Assembly: GCA_022712895.1 (NCBI GenBank)
Contig: JAFLJS010000055.1
Location: 1-64,000, forward strand
Direction: 5' to 3'
DNA: 64,000 nucleotides
Source of the DNA: Desulfocapsa sp.
GTDB lineage: Bacteria; Desulfobacterota; Desulfobulbia; Desulfobulbales; Desulfocapsaceae
Below, piece by piece: positions 36,265 through 44,523 of this stretch. The stretch's first letter is position 1. Each line of letters opens with the position of its first letter. The translations under genes and the position numbers were made by a program. The notes under the pieces were generated by a model. That model was not told the DNA's origin and ran no database searches. It saw only the letters and a program-made list of their open reading frames with translations.

Positions 36265-39200
36265 CTAGGTACATATCTTTTTCATTGACCTTACACCTTT
36301 TTCCCCAAGAGCAGTTCGTATCTTAACAGCAATCTCAGTGAGTAGTTTTATGGCCTTGGCAAACTCAAAGTGATTAATGTAACTATCAATTTCCCTCATC
36401 ATCCCGGTTTTCTCGGCCTGAAATAATGGTTTGAGCTCCAGCCACTTCAGAGTTGCATTAAAATCGTTTGCACTCAGTACAGAAATTAATTCTTCAAGGA
36501 GAAGCAGGAGCCCCTGTGAATCTGGGGAAACGTATTTTCCCTGCCTGTCTTCTTCTTGCTGCAAAGTCGATATGGACGCAAGCAATTCATCGAAACTGAA
36601 TATAAACTGTTCAAGAAAAATTGTTACATCCTCCTCTTTTTTCGAAATTTCTTCCAATTTCAATGCAGCCCGGGCAAAACTCGTGGCACCCAGAGTTGCT
36701 GCCAGCCCTTTGATCGTATGCAGCAGTTGTCTGGCTTTCTCTGGCTCATTTTTCTGGAGAGTTTCTTTTATTTCGAGGATTGTCTCTTTCTTTTCCACTC
36801 CAAGCTGCTTTAGAAGACGGAGATACAGCTCGGTATTTCCATCCAGCTGCGCAAGGCCCTTTCGTATATCTATCCCCGGTAAAGAATACGGCAATTTACG
36901 GAACTGACGAGCTTCCAGACCTCTTGCTCTATCGGTCGTAAGTTTATTTTTTTCATTTCTCTCCATGGTGGAAGCTCCAATCCACTTAGCCAGAGTCACA
37001 TAAAGATCACTACTGTCAAATGGTTTAGAAATATAATCATCCATTCCTGCCGCAAGACACGTCTCCTTATCGCCATCCATACTCTGGGCAGTCATGGCAA
37101 TGATAGGGATATGGGAAGAAAAGTTCAGTTGACGCCGTTCATATTTCCTAATTTCAACTGTAGCCTCATAACCATCCATTTCCGGCATCTGGATATCCAT
37201 CAAAATGGCAGCAAAGGGTACCTCCTCTCTGTGAGCTGATTTGTATTCTTCAACTGCCTCTTTACCATTGTTGGCAAACTCCACCTGAAGCTCAGCTTTA
37301 CGCAAGATTTCCGCTGCAACTTGTCGGTTAATCGCATCATCTTCTACCAGCAGGATATGGGCACCAGCAATCCGCTGCATGGCAGGAATCTTTTTTTCAT
37401 CCTCCATATTCCACAACCGCAGACGTTCTGTCTCCTGCTGACCCACTGTCTCAAAATCAAGAATGATGGTAAACGTACTGCCCTTCCCTTCATCACTTTC
37501 TACGCTTAGACATCCTCCCATCATCTCTACAAGTTCTTTAGAGATAGCGAGTCCTAGACCTGTCCCACCGTATTTACGAGTGTAAGAGGCGTCGACCTGA
37601 CTAAAGGCTTTGAACAGTATGACTAATTTGTCTGCAGAAATGCCAATACCACTATCTGCAACAGTAAACTTCAATTGAACCTCATTCTCAGTCTGGTTTA
37701 CAAGGGACACACTGACAGCAACACCTCCCTTTTCAGTAAATTTTAGTCCATTATTGATGAGATTGACCAGTACCTGTCGCAGACGAAAAGGATCTCCGCA
37801 GAGCAGTAAAGGTACTGAAGGGTCTCTCTGCATCCGTAACTCCAATCCCTTTTTATGGGCCTGATGACCGAAGAGAATTTCCAGTTCAGCAATCATTTCC
37901 ACCAATGAAAAAGCCCTCTTCTCCAATGTCAATTTTCCAGCTTCTATCTTGGAAAAATCGAGAATATCATTGAGGAGAGTGAGTAAGCTCAGGGATGATT
38001 GGTGCATTTTGTTCAGATAATCCCGCTGCTGCGCATTAAGAGTGGTCTCCAGAGCCAGTTCTGAAAGACCAATCAGGGCATTCATTGGTGTCCGGATCTC
38101 ATGACTCATATTGGCTAGAAACTGACTCTTCAGGTTACTGGCCTCCTCTGCCTTTAGCCGCTCTTCTCTTAATTGACGATTGAGTTCTTTCTGTTCAGTG
38201 ATGTCCTCCAAAATGCCGCCAATTAACGCTGGTGAGTCAGTATCTTCCTGAATAACATGTGCCGAAGACCGTAAGGTTCGCTCCCCCTTTTCTGGATGCA
38301 TAAAGCGCAACTCGTGCTCCGCAAAATCGGCCCGCCCTTCAAGCAGTTCCTGGGTATGAAACCTGGCACTCTCTATATCTTCCGGATACCAATCAAGTAA
38401 TCGTTCCCATGACCTGCCGACAACATCCTCTCTCTTAAACCCGGGAATAGGCTTGCCCCCATCGCTGATATAGGTCAATTCACCAGTTAGTCCAATGTAG
38501 CTGAAGACAATAAAGTTATCTCCCAGGTCATTTACCAGACTCTGAAATTCTTTATGGCTCCTCTGAAGCTCTGTCGTCCGTTCGGCCAGCATATCTTCCA
38601 ACTTATTTCTATAGTGAAGCAGTTCCGCCTGATCCTTTTTAAACTCGTCGATATCACGCCAGGCAACATGAATAACAGGTCTATTCTGTAATTCTATGCG
38701 AGTGAGAACTGCTTCAATCCATAAACACTTTCCTTGCGCATCCAGATGCAGCCATTCAAAACGGCTACTGCCCTGTTCAAGACAACGTTGCATCATTTCG
38801 TCAGCCCGCTCCCGGGAAGAGCTCCCATCTGGTTGGCGCTCAGGAGAATCATCTGCCGGGTGATGGCCGAGCAGCATTTTTTTATCTGGATACCCGAGTA
38901 TACGCAAGGCAGACTCATTACAATCAATAAATTTCCCGTCCTCCAGCAGTAAAACCCCATCGGCGGACTTCTGATATAAGGTTTCCATACTATGCAGAGT
39001 CTCGTCCCGCAACGTATAGGCATGGCTGAGTCGTTTACTTCCCCACAGGATCAGCGTAGAGACCAGAATCCAGAGAAAGGAGAAGAGAGATAGGAGCATA
39101 ACCCGCTTTTGCCGCTCTTGTGCATACATCGTATTTAACGACAGGGCAACAGCAACGCCTCCCCTGATATCACCGACCTCATACCCCTGGTGACTGTGGC

Positions 39201-39732
39201 ATTTCAAGCAACCTTCGTCCACCAACAAGGCACGCATAAGCCGCAGATACGGCTCACTATCAATCTCGGTAAACTCAGATATCTCATTTTCGCCTTTTTC
39301 AAATTTTTGTAGAGCAGCCTTCTCCCACTTATCTGGGGCATTTTCCGGTCGTAATAATTTGAGGCTGGTCAAATGACCAATGACACCAGATTTTTTGGGA
39401 AAGGTCTCATTGAGCTGCCGAACAGCATAGGCCGGATTCATCAAGGTTAGTTCACGGCCATCTGTACTCAGTATATCTCTGGTGGCAATGTGGGCAAGAT
39501 AGGGATTGGACGGAGTCATTTTAGTGGTGGGAACATAGAAACCACCATGCATTGCTGCCCAGTTTCTAAAAGCCAAATCTTTATTAAGGTTTGCCTGAGC
39601 CTGTGCGAGAGCTCTTTCTCTAGTCTCTCCTATGATATGCTTGTTTGCCAGGATAAATAGTACCGCAAGAGAAGCGGTCCATATAATAAACATGATCCAA
39701 CCAGCCTGTTTTAAATTGTTGCGCTTTTCCAT
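36265..39732 (-). CDS. hybrid histidine kinase with DUF3365 heme-type sensor and Hpt
   Basis: An 1155-residue inner-membrane kinase. Two helices (about 11-29 and 210-230) enclose a periplasmic Tll0287-like DUF3365 domain with a c-type heme motif CLKCH (Cys175, Cys178, His179), suggesting redox, O2 or NO sensing. Two PAS domains (about 250-365 and 395-515) follow, then HisKA with His544, HATPase_c, a receiver with Asp846, and a C-terminal Hpt with His1005 (LLHTIKGLAATLG). Last gene of a four-gene minus-strand block; 35 nt from luxQ. Kinase, receiver and Hpt are close paralogues of the two kinases upstream. Confidence 0.9.
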   Translation of the reverse strand: MEKRNNLKQAGWIMFIIWTASLAVLFILANKHIIGETRERALAQAQANLNKDLAFRNWAAMHGGFYVPTTKMTPSNPYLAHIATRDILSTDGRELTLMNPAYAVRQLNETFPKKSGVIGHLTSLKLLRPENAPDKWEKAALQKFEKGENEISEFTEIDSEPYLRLMRALLVDEGCLKCHSHQGYEVGDIRGGVAVALSLNTMYAQERQKRVMLLSLFSFLWILVSTLILWGSKRLSHAYTLRDETLHSMETLYQKSADGVLLLEDGKFIDCNESALRILGYPDKKMLLGHHPADDSPERQPDGSSSRERADEMMQRCLEQGSSRFEWLHLDAQGKCLWIEAVLTRIELQNRPVIHVAWRDIDEFKKDQAELLHYRNKLEDMLAERTTELQRSHKEFQSLVNDLGDNFIVFSYIGLTGELTYISDGGKPIPGFKREDVVGRSWERLLDWYPEDIESARFHTQELLEGRADFAEHELRFMHPEKGERTLRSSAHVIQEDTDSPALIGGILEDITEQKELNRQLREERLKAEEASNLKSQFLANMSHEIRTPMNALIGLSELALETTLNAQQRDYLNKMHQSSLSLLTLLNDILDFSKIEAGKLTLEKRAFSLVEMIAELEILFGHQAHKKGLELRMQRDPSVPLLLCGDPFRLRQVLVNLINNGLKFTEKGGVAVSVSLVNQTENEVQLKFTVADSGIGISADKLVILFKAFSQVDASYTRKYGGTGLGLAISKELVEMMGGCLSVESDEGKGSTFTIILDFETVGQQETERLRLWNMEDEKKIPAMQRIAGAHILLVEDDAINRQVAAEILRKAELQVEFANNGKEAVEEYKSAHREEVPFAAILMDIQMPEMDGYEATVEIRKYERRQLNFSSHIPIIAMTAQSMDGDKETCLAAGMDDYISKPFDSSDLYVTLAKWIGASTMERNEKNKLTTDRARGLEARQFRKLPYSLPGIDIRKGLAQLDGNTELYLRLLKQLGVEKKETILEIKETLQKNEPEKARQLLHTIKGLAATLGATSFARAALKLEEISKKEEDVTIFLEQFIFSFDELLASISTLQQEEDRQGKYVSPDSQGLLLLLEELISVLSANDFNATLKWLELKPLFQAEKTGMMREIDSYINHFEFAKAIKLLTEIAVKIRTALGEKGVRSMKKICT

Positions 39733-39767
39733 TATTAAAGTAGGGCTATAATAGCCTTGCGAAGAGT

Positions 39768-42700
39768 TTAACTATCCATTTTATAAACATGATTACCATG
39801 ATTTTTTTCCCTTGCTTGAGCCTTGCTCTTAAGATCAATCTCTACCAATATCTCCCGAGCATGTTTAAAATCAAAAGCTATAATAGCAAGATCCATTGCC
39901 ACAATTTTCTCAGCCCAATACTTAGTCTGGAGAAAAGGTTTAAGCTCCCGCCAGCTTTTTACTGCTTGAAAATCCATCTGTTCAAGCTGGCTCAACAAGG
40001 TTGCGAGAATACGGGAACTTTTTTCTCTATCAGCCAACGATACCGAGATATCCTTAGCAACCACAGAACGACCACCCTCTTCCAGGGCGAGCATTGACTC
40101 TGAAAACTCACGCCAGGCAATAGCATAATTGTCCAACAACTTCTGGTGCTCATTCCCATCGGATAGGGCAGTTTCCAGTTTAGCTGCCGCCTCCTGTACC
40201 CTGAAAATACAAAGATTGGCAGCCACTCCTTTCACTGAATGGAAAAGCCGTGCGACACTCTCCTGTTCCCCCTGTTTCACCATCAATACTGCTTCAGCAT
40301 GGCTGTCACGGTACTGATCATTAAACTCTTTGAGCAGACGCAGGTACAGTGTGCTCTTCCCCTCAAGACAGGCAATACCTTTCTGCACGTTTACACTTTT
40401 TAAGATTTTCGATAATTTTTCAATCTCCTGACTTTGCACATCTGTTTCCTGGTCTGCAAACTTGTCAGCTTCAAGAGACTCATCATCCACGTCCCTGTTT
40501 ATCCATTGCGCCAGGATAAGAAAAAGCTCATTACTGCTCACAGGTTTACCAATATAGTCATCCATCCCGGAAGCGAGACCTCTTTCCCGATCACCACTCA
40601 TGGTGTGGGCTGTCATAGCAATAATGGGAACGTGATGAGCCGGACCGGGCCGGTATATTTCAATTTCCCGAATTCTCCCTGTAGCTTCGTAGCCATCAAG
40701 GATGGGCATTTGAATATCCATGAGTATGGCAGCAAAGAAAACCCCCTGTTTCAAACTCTCAGCATATTTTCCAACCGCTTCTGCGCCATTGGCCGCAATC
40801 TCCACAACAACATGAGCTTGGGCAAGGATTTCCGCAGCAATTTGCTGATTGATGGAGTCGTCCTCCACCAGAAGGATGCGAGCCCCATCAATCTGTTGCA
40901 TGGCCGCCAATTTTTCCATTTTCCTGGAGTGCTCCTGATCCTGAAGATATATATCTTCGTTACCACCATTCTTGAAATCAAGAATAAAAAAGAAGGTGCT
41001 CCCACAGCCACTCACACTTTTCACTTCAAGACTGCTTCCCATTATCTCAATGAATTCATAGGAGATGGCTAGCCCCAGCCCTGTGCCGCCATAGCGCCTT
41101 GTATGGGAGGTGTCAACCTGGCTGAAGGGACGAAAAAGCTTTGCGAATTTATCTTCAGGAATACCAATACCGGTATCGGCAACAGCAAATTTCAACTGCA
41201 CCCGGCCATCAGTCTGGCCCAACAAGGTGACTTTAATTTCCACCGTACCCCGTTCAGTGAATTTCAAACCATTCCCAACCAAATTGATCAAAACTTGACG
41301 CAACCTACTGGAATCACCATAAAGAAAAGAGGGGATTGCCTCCTCAAAGAAGGTGAGTAATTCCAATCCTTTTTGTTTGGCCTGCTCTTCAAAAATACTT
41401 TTGACCTCTTCAATAAGTTCAGGTAGGGAAAAGAGATGCTCCTCAAGTTCCAGCTTACCAGCCTCAATCTTAGAATAATCCAGTACATCATTCAGGACAG
41501 TTAGCAAACTTCTGGAAGAAGAATGGATTTTACTGAGATAGTCATATTGCTGATCTGTCAGATTAGTTTCCAGAGCCAACTCTGAAAGACCTATCATGGC
41601 ATTCATGGGTGTTCGGATCTCGTGACTCATATTAGCAAGAAACAGGCTCTTCTGCTTACTCGCCTCTTCCGCCTGTTTACGGGCTGCGAGCAGGTTTGTT
41701 TCAGTGAGCTTTCGGGTAGTTATATCCTCTTTTACCGCAACAAAATGCTGAATTGTACCGGCGTCATCAATAATGGGTGAAATGGACGCCAGTTCCCAAA
41801 ACAGTTCTCCATTCTTTTTTCTGTTACAGAATTCTCCATGCCAGTCTTTCCCGGCAAGAATAGTTTCCCACATATCTTTAAAATACTGCTTTGACTGGAT
41901 ACCAGCATTCAGAATTTCGGGATTTTGACCGATGACCTCAGCAAAACTGTACAGAGTAATTTCAGAGAATTTTGGGTTCACATATTCAATTGTCCCCTCC
42001 CTGTCCGTAATAACAATGGAGACAGGACTGTTTTTCACGGCTTCGGCGAGTTGACGATTCTCTTCCTGAGCATGGAGGCGCTCTGCTTTTTCTCTTTTAA
42101 TTTCAAGATATTTAGCGGTTAACTCATCATTTGCCGCACAGAGCTCTTTGGTTCGATCCTCTACTGCCTGCTCCAGAGTGTTACGATGGACTTTTAGTTG
42201 ATCCATTGCCAGTTGCCGTCTCGCCATTTCCTCCTGTAACTGCACAGAACTCTCTTTCAGGCCCTGAACCGTTTCAGTCATAACGGTGCCAATTTGATTG
42301 AATTCCAAAACCGACCCTTTCACATATGCAGCTTGTTTCCCTTGACCAATTTGCGTGGCATAGGAGGAGAGATTGCTCAAAGGGGCAATAATTTTACGTT
42401 TGGTGAAATAGAGCGTTACACCTGAGAAGCCGGCTATCAGAAACAACAGAAGTACAAACTTATTGAGATATGAGGCCCTGAGCTCCGTAAAAATACTATC
42501 CTTAACGATAAAAACGAGCTCCAGAGGACTGGTGTGGGAATCTACCTGCAGCTCTTTGTAGTGAGCGACATAACCGTGATTCAGCCGACGAAACTCTCCA
42601 CTGGGAACGGGTAGCCTGCCAACAGCTTCCGTTACAATTGCCGTATCAGAACGATGGGTGGAAGCTACAATCCGCCCTGCATGAAGGAGCATCAGGCTCT

Positions 42701-43322
42701 CTACCTGAATCGCCTTGCGCATATTGTCCACAAGCGAGCTATCATTGTTCAAGACAATACCACCAAAAAGGGTACCGATAACCTGTCCTGTCCTCTTGAG
42801 GATGAGTGGAATTGATGTGCCAATGACAACCAGCTCCGACTGCTCTTTCGGGAAGGTGTAGAGTCGGCTAGAGACTTTGTAGGTAACGTTACCTACGGCA
42901 ATGAGTGGCAAAACATCCTGCAAGTCAAAAAATGGTGAACTGTCGTCCGCCCATATACTATTATCTCTATTTTTTACGAAAAGGATATCCAGACGGCTGT
43001 TCATTTCTGAGCCAAGATTCCTGCGCAAAACTTCAAGGGTCAGCTCCAGATCCTTTTTCCCAACGGACTCCTCTAAGGAGGTATCTGCTGCGATATATTT
43101 GACTGTTATTTCCAGATCCGCAAGAATGCGCCCGAATCTATTCTCCGCATTCACTTGTCGTTGATGAAGGCTTTGCTGTAGCTCCTCGGTAATAAATACA
43201 GTACTTGAATGGTACGTCCAGTAGAGCAAGATTGTGGTAGAAAGAACAAAAAGAACCACAAAATAATAGAGAACTATTTGGGAAAGTTGTTTGCCCCTGG
43301 CTCTGTCTTGTTGCATTGGCAT
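39768..43322 (-). CDS. luxQ: LuxQ-type AI-2 sensor hybrid kinase with fused Hpt
   Basis: An 1184-residue inner-membrane kinase counted from ATG 43322, which lies 4 nt after the luxP stop; the frame is open 60 codons further but those would overlap luxP. Two helices (about 12-34 and 287-306) enclose a periplasmic domain of about 250 residues, the size of LuxQ's tandem-PAS sensor. A HAMP-like linker and coiled coil follow, then PAS (about 430-540), HisKA with His567, HATPase_c, a receiver with Asp869, and Hpt with His1028 (LFHSVKGVAANL). Vibrio LuxQ ends at the receiver and needs LuxU; here the Hpt is built in. The LuxQ call rests mainly on the luxP partner and architecture. Confidence 0.8.
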   Translation of the reverse strand: MPMQQDRARGKQLSQIVLYYFVVLFVLSTTILLYWTYHSSTVFITEELQQSLHQRQVNAENRFGRILADLEITVKYIAADTSLEESVGKKDLELTLEVLRRNLGSEMNSRLDILFVKNRDNSIWADDSSPFFDLQDVLPLIAVGNVTYKVSSRLYTFPKEQSELVVIGTSIPLILKRTGQVIGTLFGGIVLNNDSSLVDNMRKAIQVESLMLLHAGRIVASTHRSDTAIVTEAVGRLPVPSGEFRRLNHGYVAHYKELQVDSHTSPLELVFIVKDSIFTELRASYLNKFVLLLFLIAGFSGVTLYFTKRKIIAPLSNLSSYATQIGQGKQAAYVKGSVLEFNQIGTVMTETVQGLKESSVQLQEEMARRQLAMDQLKVHRNTLEQAVEDRTKELCAANDELTAKYLEIKREKAERLHAQEENRQLAEAVKNSPVSIVITDREGTIEYVNPKFSEITLYSFAEVIGQNPEILNAGIQSKQYFKDMWETILAGKDWHGEFCNRKKNGELFWELASISPIIDDAGTIQHFVAVKEDITTRKLTETNLLAARKQAEEASKQKSLFLANMSHEIRTPMNAMIGLSELALETNLTDQQYDYLSKIHSSSRSLLTVLNDVLDYSKIEAGKLELEEHLFSLPELIEEVKSIFEEQAKQKGLELLTFFEEAIPSFLYGDSSRLRQVLINLVGNGLKFTERGTVEIKVTLLGQTDGRVQLKFAVADTGIGIPEDKFAKLFRPFSQVDTSHTRRYGGTGLGLAISYEFIEIMGSSLEVKSVSGCGSTFFFILDFKNGGNEDIYLQDQEHSRKMEKLAAMQQIDGARILLVEDDSINQQIAAEILAQAHVVVEIAANGAEAVGKYAESLKQGVFFAAILMDIQMPILDGYEATGRIREIEIYRPGPAHHVPIIAMTAHTMSGDRERGLASGMDDYIGKPVSSNELFLILAQWINRDVDDESLEADKFADQETDVQSQEIEKLSKILKSVNVQKGIACLEGKSTLYLRLLKEFNDQYRDSHAEAVLMVKQGEQESVARLFHSVKGVAANLCIFRVQEAAAKLETALSDGNEHQKLLDNYAIAWREFSESMLALEEGGRSVVAKDISVSLADREKSSRILATLLSQLEQMDFQAVKSWRELKPFLQTKYWAEKIVAMDLAIIAFDFKHAREILVEIDLKSKAQAREKNHGNHVYKMDS

Positions 43323-43326
43323 CAAG

Positions 43327-44523
43327 TTAGTGAAGGCCCGAAGAATAGCGGAAAGAATGCTGTTCCAGAGTCTGTAATTCCTCTCTGCTGATCCCTTTTT
43401 CAACAAGCACAAAATCACCGGAAAAAACCAGAGGGACTTGGTTGGTTTTCCCCTCAACGTCCAGACGTATTGCCTCGGCCATAGCCACGCCATTGTCGTC
43501 ATTAATACGCATAACCGTCAAATCCAAACTGCCCTCCAATACTGCTTCCAGTTCATCACTTCCACCACCCCAGCCGTTAATGATGACAGAACCAATCCTG
43601 CCAGTTTCCCGAAGCGCATCCAGGGCACCAAAAGCCACATCGGTAGAACAGGCATAAATCAGTTTTATCTCAGGGTTTTTTAAAATCTCAAAGGTTGCAA
43701 GTTTCGCCTTTCCTCGTTTGCCATCGGTATAATATGAGTCTTTCAATTGCCACTGTTTCTTTTCAGCCATCAACCGAATGAAAGTCTCCCCCCGCATCTC
43801 ACTCACATACCCCCGTGAATAAAAAAGAACGGCATAATCGCCTCCCTCGACAGAGCGGGATTGAATACGCTCAGCCAACATTCGGGTACCGATTGCATGA
43901 TCAAATCCCACGTAAAAAAATGGCGGTTTTTCATGCCACTCTTTCAGTGGAGTTGTAATATTTTGCAGAATAATTTTCGGACGTCTCTTGCTTACAAGCC
44001 GCTCTACCAGCCGTTTATGGCGATGAACATCCAGGGTGTAAACAAGATAATCAGGGTCAGTGGACAGTGCCTCACGTAATTGTGCTTCCTGCATACGAAT
44101 ATCCCCCGAATGTGAAAAATAATTCGATATTTGATAACGAAGCCCAATCTCATCCATTCGTTTCGTGAAAGAAAGGACGCTGCGTTTCCAATAATCTGAC
44201 ACCTGATTTCCCGGGTAAATAAAGGCAATCCGTACGGGACCCTTTTGTGATGCTTGACCAATTACCACTCCCCCTGCATCCACCACTTTTTTAAATTTTT
44301 GGCTGATAGTGATCTGTTCGGGATGCAATGCGACAAAATCCTCAAAGCTTAAATATTCAGACGCAGCAGCTATGGGGATATTTGTATGAAAAACACCTAA
44401 TGCAGCAATAACCAGTAAAAACCAAACAGTCGGAAACTGAACTGACATCACATTCCAGGATGTTCCTTTATTTATTTTCTGCATCTTTTTTGCGTTGGCC
44501 CTTCCGTTATCTTCTGTCTGCAT
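43327..44523 (-). CDS. luxP: LuxP-type periplasmic AI-2 binding protein
   Basis: A 398-residue periplasmic binding protein with a signal sequence (about 30-54). It matches Vibrio LuxP along its length: YPGNQVSDYW, LQNITTP, YVGFDHA, YACSTDVA, INGWGGGS, VMRINDD, FSGDF. Residues corresponding to the V. harveyi AI-2/borate contacts are all kept: Gln107, Ser109, Trp112, Asn188, Arg244, Ser293, Thr294, Trp318, Arg339. It should bind AI-2 and control the kinase encoded immediately downstream. The ATG at 44523 overlaps the end of the upstream kinase by 17 nt; ATG 44484 is an alternative that leaves a shorter signal peptide. No luxS lies in the window. Confidence 0.92.
   Translation of the reverse strand: MQTEDNGRANAKKMQKINKGTSWNVMSVQFPTVWFLLVIAALGVFHTNIPIAAASEYLSFEDFVALHPEQITISQKFKKVVDAGGVVIGQASQKGPVRIAFIYPGNQVSDYWKRSVLSFTKRMDEIGLRYQISNYFSHSGDIRMQEAQLREALSTDPDYLVYTLDVHRHKRLVERLVSKRRPKIILQNITTPLKEWHEKPPFFYVGFDHAIGTRMLAERIQSRSVEGGDYAVLFYSRGYVSEMRGETFIRLMAEKKQWQLKDSYYTDGKRGKAKLATFEILKNPEIKLIYACSTDVAFGALDALRETGRIGSVIINGWGGGSDELEAVLEGSLDLTVMRINDDNGVAMAEAIRLDVEGKTNQVPLVFSGDFVLVEKGISREELQTLEQHSFRYSSGLH

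Noticed and set aside
40434..41072. 212-codon ORF antisense to the LuxQ-type kinase
   Set aside because: Shadow of the receiver and HATPase coding region; no start signal or domain.
43323..43502. Longer N-terminus for the LuxQ-type kinase (start at 43502)
   Set aside because: It would overlap the luxP 3' end by about 180 nt, adds a non-conserved segment, and an ATG sits 4 nt after the luxP stop.
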